Of a stretch of 64,000 nucleotides of DNA, positions 25,131-39,075 are shown one piece after another (positions within the stretch are counted from its first letter, which is position 1; each line of letters opens with the position of its first letter). The translations under genes and the position numbers were made by a program. This DNA comes from Isoetes taiwanensis (Eukaryota; Streptophyta; Lycopodiopsida; Isoetales; Isoetaceae), in assembly GCA_021234155.1 (NCBI GenBank), contig JAJEKV010000011.1:22456416-22520415 (forward strand), in the 5' to 3' direction. The notes beneath the pieces are model-generated. The model worked only from the letters and a program-made list of their open reading frames with translations, was not told the DNA's origin and searched no databases.

Positions 25131-27550
25131 TACCCATCATCAAGAGTCTAATGTCAGATGGACAGCCTCATGTTGGCGTGCTTAGCCAGCAGGAGATCTC
25201 TGGTTCCTATACAATTGAGGCATCGTATATGAGCAATGGACGTCATACATATAGGAGCAAAGGAGGAAGCAAAGCAAGTGCCGCTACCATGAGGGAGCTT
25301 TAATTCGGCCAAAAAATGGCCCCAATATCTGCATGTTTTTTACAATGCATTGTTAAGTGATAAAACTTTAACACGCAATGAGCAAACTTGCAATGGTTAT
25401 CTCTACATATATAAAGCAGTTTGTAATTTTCCTTTGTTCTTGTGTCCTCGCTAATATTTCTGCGCCGCAATCTAATCTCCTATTTATGTGCCACATTTTT
25501 TTCCTCGACAATCTCCTCGCCCAACTTCGACGCCTGGCTACTGGCGATGGCCGGCACGCTCAAGCCGTCTTTTTTTCCTTCTAGCGAAGGTCGACACTTG
25601 GGCAGCGGCCGCATTTGCTATGGTTGCGTCTCTCTACAGTCTTCACATTTGCATTAGGGTTGAGGACAAAACTAGGGTTTAAAAGACTCAGACACGATTT
25701 GAGCTCCACCATGAAGAACGGCACACAATATGAAGATGCAGACAATGGGTCTTATCAGGCAAATGTGGATCTGCTGTTGGATCATCCATGGACTTGGTTC
25801 AGGGTAGCCCTTAAGCCCAAATTTTCATAGGTGTAATTTAGAATGTGAGGCGAATCTTAGCTTTTTTCGATTAGTTATGTTGGCAATTTTATTTCGGACT
25901 TCAATTTGAGTTATAGCAACCTTGGCGAATCTTTCGTCCATCAAGCGATGGAATATATACTTTTTTTACAAGTAAAATTTGGGTCTACAATATATATTTG
26001 TTATGTCCGTATACAGTTGTAAGCGTAATGCTCACATAATGAATATACATGTTACCAGACATTGGCATATGTGTCTTCATAAGAGAAAGGCCAAGCTGAT
26101 TAGTGTCAACAATAAAAACGTAAATTACACCCATCTAGTAGTACCCTAAGGCATTAATTTTTATTGGACCCTAAATTTACCTTTATTGTGACACCCCTAA
26201 TTGAGCGATAAAATGCTTAGATATTGTATTTTCTAAATGACTAGATAATGCGTCGTTAGAAAAACAAGGTAATAGTCTAATCCTGCAATCAAAAGACATT
26301 GGTGCCTAAACCCTAGATTTCTACCACAATATTTAACATCATTCACACCAATTTGAAGAGTTTGATCACGTCATAAGGATGTCTGTGGAACAACTGAACT
26401 GAGCAGTTGATGATTAAAATTCAGGAGACAAACAATCATATACATCATGTATTACCTAGATTAGTTGCACGTACATAGAAATAATCATGATAACAAAAAA
26501 TAGAAAAAATTGATAGCCAAGATAAGGTACGGTTGCTCTAAAATGTAAGAAAATCAATTGTCTCATAACCAAATCAAGAGGGCAAATATTCTAATAAAAT
26601 GACAACTATAACTACTCTACAACATACCTCGTAGACCTTATCTGATTGTAAATCTCAATAGCTCCACACTAAGGGCTAAACAACAACAAGTACACAAACT
26701 TAGCCGAGGCATAATTGCATATTATGGTGGGCACGCACAAACCGATTTGATTTTAGTCATCTTTTTAAGAATGGATAAACAACAGACTAAAAGCAAAAAT
26801 ACTCCAGGATTGCATACCTGGATGTTGGAGTCGGATCATGAGATCCATGTAACATGCATGGTTTTTTCTCCTCCCCTCTTTTTTTCTGGAGGTAAACCGC
26901 AATTCAAAAAACGGAATAGAATTCATATTAATTTTACATGATTTTGGGGGGTTAAGGGGCGATTTTAGAATAATTACCAAGAATGAAATTCACATGGGGG
27001 CGAATCCAAGAATCCATCATTTAGTGACGTAGGCTAACTTATGAGTGGAGGGAGAAAATTTTGTAGGCAAGGTGGCGATATTTTATTGGCACCACTCCTC
27101 ATTGATCCTACTCAACAATAGTGAAAAAAAATGCAAATGTACAAAAAAATAGCCTTTTGGCGATATTTCGAGCTTAAGGGCTACCCTGACTTGGTTCGGG
27201 ATGTTTTCAAGAATTTGGTCCGGGAATAGAATGGTTCAACCCTATACAGCTGCTGCATCTATCACTGGAAGAAAATGACGATGGCTGCCTCTTCATAGAG
27301 GCAAAAAGGTACACGGGTAGATAATTGTTTCTTTTACTGAAGTTGCATCCAAATTATGTAGTAGAATGTTGGGGCCACTTTTTGAAAGATACAATACATT
27401 TTTTTTTTGCAACATCAACTTCAATGGGAGTGCTGGATCTACTTAGGTACAAGTGAATTGTCAAGAAGCTACCTTTGTAATATTCCAGGTGATATGTCAA
27501 AGAGTGCTGAAATGCTCTGGTTTTGCTATTACGATTCTTATGGGTGCTTG
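25131..27550. other. No supported gene upstream of the pyruvate kinase fragment
   Basis: I searched the plus strand for the N-terminal and barrel exons of pyruvate kinase and saw none. Two exon-like pieces, 25710-25801 and 27197-27309 (the latter with a GT donor at its end), have open frames but match nothing I know. The rest is AT-rich with no recognisable element. Confidence 0.4.
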
Positions 27551-27553
27551 CAG

Positions 27554-28475
27554 GTAAGAGCTGCAACAAAAGTCAATGCAGCTGTAATTGTTGTGTTCAG
27601 CTCATCTGGTCGTGCTGCACGGTATTGTCTTCTCTGCTGATACTTGTGTTTCTCAAAGAATAGAGTTAGGCACAATAAGAAAAATCTCAAAGTTGGACAG
27701 GCAAAGTAGGGCGAGCTGCCTTTATTATGTTTATAAGTTTGTCCAAGTTCTACGTTGTAGGCCCTTTGATGTGTATGATGTTCGAAAACTTATTTGTGAT
27801 TCTATTTTTCTTATTGTAACTTTCTAACAAGGTACATTTTGCTTTTAGGCTGATAGCAAAATACAGGCTGCCTATGCCAGTTTTGGTACTTGTGATCCCA
27901 AGACTTCAGACAAACCATCTGCGGTGGACCTTCATAAGAGCATTCCAGGTATGCCAGTAAATATGTCAGAGCGAATAATGTTAATCTACAAATGGAGGTT
28001 AAAATAGGGGAACCCTCTTATGGCAAGATTTGGTTTAATTTGGTACGAGCATCCTGCCAAAAAAGGGAATTTTCCTCTCTAGTGCTTTTTCTCCTACCAA
28101 TTCTGCTGGTGAAAGAATGATTCTATGTGATGTGGTTCCATATATGTGTTAAAGAAAAATTCAATGATGCTCTAATCTTTGTTTGTAGGCAAGGCAATGT
28201 CTTGCTGTCAGAGGACTATTTCCAATGCTTGCTGACCCAAGGCATTCAGTAAGTTCTGGTGCCAGTAAATTTAAGAACAATCTTGAATTCAGTTCTCTTT
28301 ACTTATGTATTACTTTTGTCAGGTGGAATCGAGTAGTACAACCAATGAGTCAATCTTAAAATTAGCTTTGGATCACGGGAAAGCTGCTGGTATTATCAAG
28401 CAACATGATCGCATTGTTGTATGTCAAAAGTTTGGTGATGCATCTGTGGTGAAGATTATTGAACTGGAAGAATAA
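27554..28475 (+). pseudogene. Last four exons of a cytosolic pyruvate kinase
   Basis: Exons 27554-27621, 27849-27948, 28189-28248 and 28323-28475 splice with GT-AG introns into 127 in-frame codons ending in a stop. The translation reads [51 protein letters not shown] and ends VVKIIELEE. This is the C-terminal allosteric/nucleotide-side domain of plant cytosolic pyruvate kinase (family length about 510-530 residues). No exon for the catalytic TIM barrel or B domain is visible in the 3 kb upstream, so it cannot make an active enzyme alone. It is either a duplicated 3' fragment or the tail of a gene with a very long intron. There are no stops or shifts within these exons, so the fragment is either young or still constrained. 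Confidence 0.85.
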
Positions 28476-29355
28476 AGATTTAGAAGACCAAGATCTTAAG
28501 CATTTTTGTTTTATACGATGAAAGCTTTGTTCTGTGCTTCGTTAATATTATAGATAAAGCATGTAAATGAATCAGTTTTGTAGGAGGTAAGGTATTTTAT
28601 TGTAAGCTCACAAGATATAAGAAATATTTATATTACTGACGATGACAATTAGGCGTGCCTTCCCCTGAGCACATATTTCTAAATTGAACATGCCTATTTG
28701 TTCTTTTTCCTGAGAGTTTTGTGCATGTTCAGTTTTGATTCAAGTCGATATAGTGATATTTATATGACGACCAAACAACATCCGACCTATCTTATGTGCA
28801 CATGAACATAAGACATGTTGTCATTTTTTCTTGAGTAAAACTTCATTCTTTGTAGCAAGTCTTTTTCATGCACAAGCTGGTCCTCATCACAACGAGTGTC
28901 ATATGCTTGAAATATTTATGTAAGCCACTAAGTACAATCAACTTGTGATATGTGAAGCCAAGATTCTTTAGAGAAAAATAGCATGCCCACATAGGTGGTG
29001 CACTTGAGCCAGGAAGCTATAGCATGGCCACATAGAGGGTGCACTTGAGCTAGGAAGCTATAACTGGAACTATAATTATCAAATACTATTATCAGATACC
29101 ACGACGAGAATATTATATAGTCAAAAGAAATTTCTTATGGGTGCTCCATATATTGTTGTTGAGATTTACATCTTTCGGAGACATCAAATGCAAGCCATAT
29201 AGCCTGCAACATTTTCACAGCTTTTTTTTTTATTATTTTATGAGAAGCATAGAATTATATTCCTAACAGCCAAAAGCATGAATGCCAGTCATGTGCAACA
29301 TTCTCAATGTGTTCAAAATTGCCATTTGTGCAACTCGAACCGTCACAAATCCCTT

Positions 29356-29439
29356 ACTAAACAAGGCCTAGAACTTATGGTACATTCAACTTTACATACT
29401 AAACAAGGCCTAGAACTTATGGTACATTCAACTTCACAT
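29356..29439. repeat. Tandem duplication, 42-bp unit, two copies
   Basis: The unit 'actaaacaaggcctagaact' and its continuation occurs twice with a 42-base period and almost no difference. Its position about 0.9 kb beyond the pyruvate kinase stop gives no hint of function. Confidence 0.85.
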
Positions 29440-30252
29440 GGTTAGAACTAAAGAAATGTTCGCGGCGGCCTTGGCGATAAATTTCTTGTTATGATAATAT
29501 ATATTGGAGACAAGTATTTAAATAGCAAGAGATAACGTGCCCAAATATTTATTTCCGCTGCGACTTGGAGGGAAACCGTTTTGATATGTCGGTCTAGCAT
29601 AGCGGCTGAATCGACCATGATAAATTAAGATGTAACAAATTTAGAAGGTATGCTTTGAATTGGAACGATTCCTCAACACATAAGATTTGAGTTTGGGCTT
29701 TTGAATCTACATGTCAACCATGCTACAGTGTGTTTTCACTATATCAAGTTAATGGTTAAGCATTGATATAATTTAAATAACTTGTTGCATTGTGTCTATA
29801 GAGTTATTTATGTTTGACAAGGGGGTTTGGTTCTAAGCATTGTTCCTAGTCCATATCTTCTTCTTCTTTTTTATTTACGGCAGTATTTTTATTTATATAA
29901 AAGATTATACATGTAGTACATATAGGTATATATGGAGTACAAAAAAAAGCATATAATGGGAAGTAGAACCCATAAAAGTAGCAAAGAATGGTTTTATATC
30001 ACGAGGAAAGCCATAACCCTGAGATAGTAGCATCAAAGAAGAACATAATAGTCTGCAACAAAAAGCATATGGTCTTCAGAATTCTGAGGTCTTTCATATT
30101 CAATGCAGTCGCATATTTTTTCCTTTATCTCTCATGCCCATTCCACGACCGAAATTGATGAAGAAACAACGAGGCTATTCACAAGTTTGGCATTTAGCCA
30201 GATTCGTGCAGAATGGTCAATTGCCTCGCATATTAAGCCTCAATAACCATCG

Positions 30253-30275
30253 TTTTTTTTTTTTTTTTTTTTTTT
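30253..30275 (-). repeat. 23-base poly-T run (poly-A on the minus strand)
   Basis: A homopolymer of 23 T could mark the 3' end of a minus-strand retroposed sequence. The upstream sequence on that strand (30276-30420) has no recognisable origin, so this remains a bare observation. Confidence 0.4.
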
Positions 30276-33200
30276 ATGTTATGTACACGAACATGGTTAA
30301 CATGTGTGTTAAAAAATGCTGAGCAAGTTGTGCCTGGAATAAGCAACGTGCCCATTCTTCTTGGGTTGCAACAAAGCAATGATTCACGAGTACAAAATGC
30401 ATAAGGTACATTTAGCATATGGCATATTCTTACATGAGTTAAGAAATGGAAAGCAAATGCCTAGCTTTGTAACAAAGCATAGAACATGCCCATCCTGCTT
30501 GGGTTAGCCATTATTTGGCTTTATTGGAAAATTAAATTAAAGGTCTGTTTCAAAATTAAACGAGCAGTAGACTTAAAAGTAGTAAATGTCATGTACTGAC
30601 AATTATTGATATCTCATCCAAAATGGGCAAAGATCAGCCAATCTTTATGGAGCTCTCTGGAAAGCAAGTGCTAACATGCAGCCGCTCTTTATGACTGAGA
30701 ATTTTCCCGGGTAATATCTTACCTTGGCAAGGTGCATTATCAATGATTATGGGATAATTGAATTCCAGTATATCCCAAAAAAAGCCACATGCAAAATTCA
30801 CCCTAAATGCATTTAGGGCAAAATCAAATTTCGAAATGGTTTTTGGGTTGCCCCTAGGGGGGGCAAACCCTTGTTTATGTGGGCTTTTGGCATATCCTAG
30901 GTATATGCTAGAATATCCCTAGGATATCTTTGGTGGACTACTAAAACTTATGATTGGTCAGAAATGCTAGGTCACTTGTTTGGTGGGCGGCCGCTCTTCG
31001 AAACCGGCTAACCGGGAGGTATCTTGGGCAGATGGCAAGTATTTTGAGCCAGATCCATAGATTTTCCAGGTCCTTACGGTTCTCCGGCACAAGAAGCAAG
31101 TTGGCGCAAGAAGAGAATGCCGCTATCAATCTCTATATTACGCTAGTTTCGTGTGCTAATTAGCACAGCAATCAATAACTCAGTCCGGCAAAGCTCCAAG
31201 CTTTAGGGCCGAGATATATTCTTGCATACAGTTTACCTTCTCTCTTTTGGTGATGAATATGATACTTTTTAAAGCCTTTTAAACCTGTATGGAACTGTAA
31301 TTCTGATAATGCAGAGTATCCTTAGCATCTCATTCTAAAGCTAATCGCGGATCGTTGAGAGCATGGCAAAGATCTGCACTGGGTTGTACATGCGGACATC
31401 GCATTGGCGGCATAGCAAAGACCATCAATATTTCATAGAGTGGCTCGTTTCTCGGCATGCGATCTGTGCAAATTTGTTCTTGATTCCCTCCAGAATTCAA
31501 TGTGATAAGCGAAAGCGTAAAGTCATAGATATTGTATGTTAAACCGGAGATACTATGTTTGGAGTTCTAAATGGTGTGAATCGATAATGTAGGCCTTACA
31601 TAGCTATATATAAGCAAATGGTTTCCACCACGTTAAATTTGCGATGTGGATTTGAAGGTAGATCTTCAATATGTCCGGTAAAGGTAAAGTTGGTTCTTGC
31701 ATTTGTAAGCTATGTTCCAACTAATTTTAGTAAATATCTTCATGCGTGGTACTTGGATAGGTTAGGGATGATTGTAGCTTCCATTCCGATTCTTTAAGAG
31801 CGGGCAAATCTTGAGGCGTGAATGAAGGTATAATATCAATCGTTTCTTTGTAGGTCCTTGCAACTTTGAAAGCTCCTTGCTTTGTTGAAATATACCCTTT
31901 TGGTTTGAAGAGCTTCTCATGGACTTCATGTTGTGGTGCTGGTGGTCTTTGAATTTATTCAAAATGCTTTCCACGTAACCTATTTTGCAAATTCTCGGTT
32001 TGATATGGTAATAGCGATAAGTGCGACCATTTTTCCCGCTATTTAGAAGGCCATAGTAAATCCACATCTAGAGGCATAATAGCAAAAATATTACCGAGCA
32101 TTTTGGACCAGCTTATTTATGTGGCTCATGTATTTTGATTTATTTCACTCATTTGTGCTATGAATTTGGAAAACATGTACCCAGCAGTTTTATAGGTTGT
32201 TCTCTAAGCTTTCCAATGCATGCTTATGCTTAAGAAGTGGAGCTCCCTTGTTACTAGTCTGTTTGTAGAATCGAGCAAAGAAATGCACTTTGTTATATTT
32301 GACATATTTAGACTAGGAATTTGAAAATTGTGTACCTAGTATTATTTTTAGATCTTCCCTTGAGCTTTCAAACGGATGCATTGGTTGGTGAAACAGAGCT
32401 TGCACGTGCAAGGTATGCCAATCTTATCTGTTGCTCTGCTCTATTACTCTTTATTATGCTTAGACCTAAGAAAATTCCCAGAAATAGGGTCACGGATTGA
32501 TCCTGCAGAGCTGTATGATGGTTTAGAATACTGAAAAGGAAGGAGATAGAAGGAGATATCTTGTGATTCTAAAGAAATATGGAGTAGTAATTGACCGTGA
32601 TCATGGTAATGAGAGAACTTGAGTTTGATTCGTAAATAATCTCAGTTAGACCTTATATTGAATTGATTGTTGAATTGATTCGTAAATAATCTCAGTTAGA
32701 TACCACCATATATTGAATTGATTGTTTTAGAAACAAATAATTTTGAGAAGCCATAATTGGTTATAGATTAAAAGGCGCTGCAAAGGGCATGCAAGGGATG
32801 CACATTAGCATTTGCTGGGAAGGGAGATAAGATCTTGAGAAACTTCGAAAACGGCCAATCTGAGAGAGGCATCAAAGGAAGCTTTGCATTGCTGGATCTA
32901 ATTTGGAGCAGCGTGATCACGCTCCAGAAAGAATATCAATGAGTTTATGGGGCATCCAACATCATATATTGCAGAAAAATGAAAGCTATTTGATGTGGCT
33001 TAACTTGCATAGTTCTCCATCTATTAACAAGGGTTATCATTGTAACATAATAATTATCTTTGCTTTGCAGGGAATATTGAAGGGAAAAATAACTTAATCC
33101 CATTTATCCTCAGATGTTACACGTACACTATTTCAATTTAAGCATTACTACCTCCATACATAGTCCTAACAATAAATAAACTCTAAAGACCTATAAATAT

Positions 33201-36200
33201 GATTGGACCACCAATCATCATAATCCTAAATTTCTAGTTAAGGTTAATCGAGCAAATAAACGTTGTTGCCACATGCACACTCTTGGCTCTATCCATGTGG
33301 CGACCCAAACTTCGCTAGCCACCTGCCCCTAATTGATTTTGTGGCTCATACCAACCACACGATTTACATACTTTTCCATGGTGTATTTCAATATAAACTT
33401 TCAAGCCTTACAATCGAGGATCTAGCAATGGATAAAGAAATTACTTTGTTAACTTTGTATTTTTCACTTAGATATGCAACAATGTGAACCTAACAATGTG
33501 TACTAGCAATTGCTTTATTGCCTTTGCTTCACACAAATGACGCTTATGGAATGATATTAATTAGGTAGAAATTGATGCTATCCTAACAACATTCTCACGT
33601 AAAAAAAAGGCACATCGCTCATTTACTTTGCTTTATTTTATTTATTATGTATCACTTCAAAAATGCTGCCAACTAAAATGTGTTTGTTGCAATACATACT
33701 TCTAAATAGATATATTTTTGCTTTCTGATGCATGATATTAGTAACTTTGCAGGTATATTTTAACGGCCACAATCCATTTCAAAAGCTACGTTTTTTATAG
33801 AATCATTATTCCGATACCATTTACAGCTTAAATTCTACTATCTGACCATGACAAAGCAGCAATTTGAAAAAACTAGACAAGAGCTTTCAAACAGGGCGAA
33901 GAGCCTGCTGACCGAGGATCTAAGAGCTTCCAGCTTTTACTGCATGATTTACTGTCTTTTGTATCTTATCCCATATTTATGTTTTGAATCCAAAATCATT
34001 ATAAGTTTTTTCCATGTGGTGGCGAATTTTCGTGTTCTCAACCACGCGACCCAGCTTCAGGATCTGTGATAAGTGGTGTGATGCTAGTGCTATTTTCTTA
34101 TTACAATGTCCCTCTCCTATAGTACATGTGCATATTGAAAGCAACATGGAATGAACTGTATTATCATGTTTAAGGAGTTAGTTCACGTCTATCTATTCTA
34201 AAATGAACAATTGGAGCTTTCAGACGTGGCCTACACAATGTTTGATATAGATGTAAAATGCATGTTTGTGTTATTTTTTAATTCGAACAAAACAGTTGTC
34301 CACGTAACCAAACGCCAAAATTGTAAATAATAGTTTATAATGTCTAGTGGTGTCTCTGCATTCATATCCGTTGCTATGTGCATCAAAGTCTAGGACGTAA
34401 TAATAGCATTGAACTTGTTGAAATTTGACTAAAATTTTCATAGGCAAAATTGCATGTTTAACAGAACATTCTGATGATACTCCTCTCACACCACTTTGAA
34501 TTGTACAAGAGTCTTACACATGACAAGGGGCATCTGGTGCATTAAGAACTTGATATATGCTTTTTTTGCCTGGCCTTTGTTAGAAAGGTTTCCCAATGTG
34601 CTTTATTTTTTTTTTACTAGAGGTCTGACTTGGTGTAAGTGTTTGCGCTTTTTGTCGCCGACACCTAGCCGGAAGAAACCGAGGCGGATCTTATAGAAGT
34701 GTAAAAATGTAGAGCCTACCACTTATTCTTGGAAGTCATTCCGGAAGCTAAAGGTTAGGACAGATAGATATATATTATATTAATATCCACGGAGATCCCG
34801 TGTGATTTCTTGAGGGATATGACTGATTAGGCTATTTACTCGAGAACTAACAAAGGGTATCAAAGCAAGTAGATATGCTCAGAGAAGGTGTTGACGGAAT
34901 TTAAACTAGTGTAAACCACAAGTAGGTACAGGCTGGGGAGGAGTTGTAAGGATAAGGATGCAGCCTGTACATAAGATTATTAGATGATAATGTGGCATTG
35001 GGGCTGCCAAAGGCTGCAGGCATTTGAGTTATTGATCAGAGAAACAAGGAGGAGTTCAATCTGCAAGAGGTAAATTGCGTAGGCTTGAATTGGCCCTTTC
35101 CAGACCTACAATAATATTTTAGGGATCAAGGGTCAAATTCTTGTTGAAAACAAGAATCAAGTATCAAGTATTGTATTGTTTTGAAGTAGCATTTTTGATT
35201 GATTGTGAATCATGACTTTGAAGTATGATTTAAGCCACTTCACCCTCGAGTCACGGAGGGCAACCCTCCGTGCGCAGCACCTTGTTGTTATGAACGGCAT
35301 GCCTGCGACCTATGCAAGCGTCCAGAGACATGTTCGGCAAGATTTGGAAGAAAGATTCAGCAGCCACCATAGCTCATAACTAAGAAGAAGAGGAGACGGT
35401 GCAGAGCTGCCTATTTGCGACCTATTCAAGCGCCCAAACAGGGTTTGCATGATCAGGAAGAAAAAACTTGTGAAAAATGTGATTTCTGATTATGGTAGCT
35501 TTATCTTTTCGCCATAGCTCGAAGAAATGAGTATCAGTTACGAATGCAGAAACCCTGGACTGTTCATACAATATAGATGGCGGTAGAGGATATGAAGTAA
35601 AACCTGGAGAAAGCAATGCATGCCAGGTGGAAAAACGAAATGATTCCATAAAGAAAAAGCTGGATTCAGTGGAGGAAGTGCGGCCTCTTACAATATGTCT
35701 CTGAGACACCATTAGATGTAAATATGGTATCTGACGAACTTGTTCTTCAGGTATGCTTTGAGTTTTTATTCTTTATTCTAATTATGATCAAAGCAAGATA
35801 CAAGAGGTTATGGAAAACCTATAAACATCTGCTAGCTTTAGAGTATTTTCTCTATTTAGATTTTTTTTCTGTGCTCTATATCTAAGAATAGATGGCAGAT
35901 AATAGAAAGGGGGCTTATAGCCATTTTTAATAGATAAAGGAGACCTCATTGTTTCTGATAGCTATTGCTTGGCTTTAATGTCTTGCAAACAAAATAAATG
36001 CTTCTGATGCTTTGGTGCCTTGCAAGCGAAACAATTTCCTAAGTATTTCTTAAGGAAGACATTAGTTTTACTATCTGTATTATATGCTAGTTTGAATATT
36101 ACACCATGATAATTGAAAAGACATTAAAAAGACATGGTGTACAATATCTTTTCCTGGAAATCCGAATCTTATATCTGCCTAAGGTAACAGATATGTAAGG

Positions 36201-36983
36201 TTTTGGATAAAATGCTTTCTTTTGATTTTTACATTCTTAGTAAGCTGTTACTAATCAAGAGCAAAAGGTACAATGGGTGAGGGGCGATAAGCCAAGAAAT
36301 ACCCAATGTACCTTTTGGCCCTTGTATCATTACCGAGATTATCGCTAATGTTTACATGATTGGCTGCAGGTACGTGGTATTTCTTCTCCCATTGTGCTGC
36401 TTTTTGCTGTTATGGTGGGTTTTAGCTCAAACGGGTGTATTGATCAAGAAAAAGCATGGTGAACTGGACTGCTTATTCAAGCTGATGGAATAAAAAGATT
36501 TTTGAAGGCTTCAAACTACAGGATATTGCTGCAGAAGCTCACTTTTTATGGTATCTCTGTTTAAGTTAAACTTTAAAGAGTAAATAGGTGGATTACAAAC
36601 GTTCTGATGTTAAGCAAATATTATGTTTTGCTTTACTTTCCATATAGAAAAGATCAGATGATATTTCTGTCATGGCATTGTATTATTAAACTGATCCACA
36701 TGAAAAAACAAAGTAGAAATGACTGGCATGCAATTTGGCATTCATGCATGTCGTGTAAAACTTTATTTCTGAATGCAGGTTTTGAACAACCTCTTTGTCA
36801 AGAGTTTTCTTTTGGAAAATAAAAGACATTGTAAGACTAAAGTCATGTGACTTTTTGACCATAGTAGGATGTCCCATCTTTGACTAGCTCGGTTATTGTA
36901 TGGAATGATAAGGCTACTGAGGGATTGACTGATGTAGCTAGAACTGCTAGTAGGGTTGTTGCCTGAACTAGTTGTCCCCGGGC

Positions 36984-38620
36984 TTTTTTTTTTTTTTTTT
37001 TTTTTTTTTGAAGGACGAAAGCCGAACACTTTATAAATCAAGATAAAAAGTACAAAATTTACATGTCTCATCTAACTGTGTAAGCACAAAAAGATGCCAC
37101 AGGAGCACGAGCTTTGAGCACAATGTACTTACTTCAGAATAGGAGACTACGATAAGAATCAATTTGAAGATACTGAATCCAGATGCGTTCCATCATTTCT
37201 GATTCAAGGGAGGGACACTCATCGGCTGTCAATATTTTTTTCTGGGCCACCGTAATAACACCGCGTGCAGGTGAATAAATGCCCTGAAAGATGTGGTATC
37301 TGCGACGCTCCCATATCGACCACATGAGCCAACCGGTACCAAGATGGAATGCCCTCTGTTTAGCTGAAGGCCATGTGTTGGGATGCCAAGAGGATGCATC
37401 GGCAGTCTTATGTACTGTTAAATAAACCTCGTAGCCAGGACCACGCTGGTTGAACCTCTGGACTCTCACAGAGACAGTGCTCAAGAGTCTCATCATCTGA
37501 AAGAAAAAGCGGGCATACTGCAGATATGCGAGGATCATAGCGATGTCGGAAGGCATTAACACGCAGGCACCTGTGGATAACCTGCCACCATAATACAGAG
37601 ACTTTAGGGTAGCAACCTATCCCAAAGCCATCGCCATGTACGACTGTAGAACCTGTAGGTGCCACCCATCTGGCCACTGGAGGGGCTGTGGTGCTAAAAG
37701 AAGGCGATATACTGATCTGACAAAGTGCTTACCTTTGTGAATATTTTCATGACAGTCCCATGTCACCCTTTCAACAACACCAACTTGCACTATAAGAGGC
37801 AATTTTTTTGCGACCTTCTCCCGTAGAGGAACTTTGCCTGAAATTTAGCTCAAGACAGTAGGCGACCCGCTTCATGCCATGCTTGAATAGAGACAACACC
37901 TGCAAGGACCCATCATCTCTGTGTAAGGGGATGAACTGATGCCGCCAATGGAGGTGCTGGGGGGTCTGGAGGCAGTGGTGCCCGCAACCATGGAGTCTCC
38001 AATAGGGTGTGGATAGAGGAGCATGGCCAGAAAAGATGTTTGACTGCCTCCCATGCTGTCAACAAGCCACGCAAAAATGGAGAGGCACTTGGATAAGGCT
38101 GCAGAGTCTGAAATAATGCCCAAGGTAGGACTGGTTTGACAGCCTTCTTGCCTAGAGGGATGCAGTGACCAAGAGCTTGTCCAAGAAGGCGTAAACTAGG
38201 AGAGTCATCCTCACCATTCAGGAGTCTCCAAATGAACTTTGAGATAAGAACTTTGCTCTGCAATAGAAACTCCATCATATTCAGACCACCTGCCCATTTT
38301 GGAAGGATGCACTTCGACCAAGCCACCTTAATCACGGCACCGTCCTCAGTACCCACCCATATAAAGTTCCGGACTATTGCGATGAGCTCACGTACTTTGA
38401 TCTGTAGGACTAGCAGTAAGGATGCCATATAAACATGGGGACTACGAAGGACTAACTTGGCCACTGTAATGCGACCCGCAAGACACAACTTTGTTGTGGA
38501 CCACCAGAACAAGTGCTTCTCCAAACCCTTAATGATCTCTTCCCATGCAGTTTTGAGTGCAAGAGCACTTAAAACTGCAATGTTCTCCATGATAAACTTC
38601 AGGGATCGAACCATATATCA
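36984..38620 (-). mobile_element. 5'-truncated LINE with zf-RVT end and poly-A tail
   Basis: The minus strand encodes the region after the reverse transcriptase of plant LINEs (WWSTTKLCLAGRITVAKLVL, then WSKCILPKWAGGL), followed by a zf-RVT-type segment (KVSVLWWQVIHRCL and LEHCLCESPE) and a WLMWSIWERRR block. Frames change at about 37900, 37650 and 37450, so it is inactive. The element ends in an 'AAGTGTTCGGCTTTCGTCC' tail followed by 26 A (36984-37009 as T on the plus strand), the usual LINE 3' end. No reverse-transcriptase core is present, so the 5' part was lost, as is normal for LINE insertions. I could not find a matching target duplication. Confidence 0.85.
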
Positions 38621-38955
38621 TAACACATGTGCTTTTTATGCATAAACACTAGCTTTAATTACCATGGCCATTTTTGCACTTTATCATAAAGAGAAAAATG
38701 TGCCATGTTTAACAATTTGTTTTCTACAGAAAACTTTGAATTCTTGTCACGCACCTGTGAAGTGCAGGAACATTCTAAGGAGGTTACGAAGTTCATGACG
38801 TGCTCTAAAAAAAAAACTGGAGACTTATATATCGGAGAGAACTTGGAATAAACATCACAAAATGTATCCTTTCCAAACTAGCAAGCACTGGAAAAAAGTA
38901 ATGGACCTTATATGAGCGGTAATTCTGAAAGCAGTTTTATTAGTCTCCAAGCCAC

Positions 38956-39075
38956 AGAATTGTCATTACTACCAGCAGCAATTTCACGACCATCACTACT
39001 AAATTGGAGAGACCAGATACCAAATGCTTGATCATCATTGTCTGAAGCGAAATTCAAGCCTTCATAAATATCATT
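38956..39075 (-). pseudogene. LEC14B/DCAF11-like WD40 exon fragment
   Basis: The minus-strand translation contains YEGLNFASDNDDQAFGIWSL and then FSSDGREIAAGSNDNS. This closely follows the plant LEC14B-type WD40 protein (a DCAF11-like CUL4-DDB1 substrate receptor), where the corresponding block has the same D/S-D-G-R-E and A-G-S pattern. The family continues with a beta strand here; in the window the match stops abruptly. No neighbouring LEC14B exons were found, so this is an isolated exon-sized fragment. Confidence 0.6.

Larger units (their letters stand above)
28480..36980. other. Long AT-rich gene-poor stretch
   Basis: About 8.5 kb in which I found no exon chain or domain that I can defend on either strand. 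Short open frames (for example near 31762-32067 and 35422-35712 on the minus strand) have no recognisable motif. Small repeats and one poly-T run are listed separately. Parts may be retroelement remains too old to identify. Confidence 0.4.

Noticed and set aside
30941-31163. Overlapping frames on both strands near 31 kb
   Set aside because: Mirror frames of one GC-richer patch; neither has a motif.
37910-38614. A host gene with a proline-rich end on the minus strand
   Set aside because: The frame has the post-reverse-transcriptase motifs of plant LINEs and runs into a zf-RVT segment and poly-A tail.
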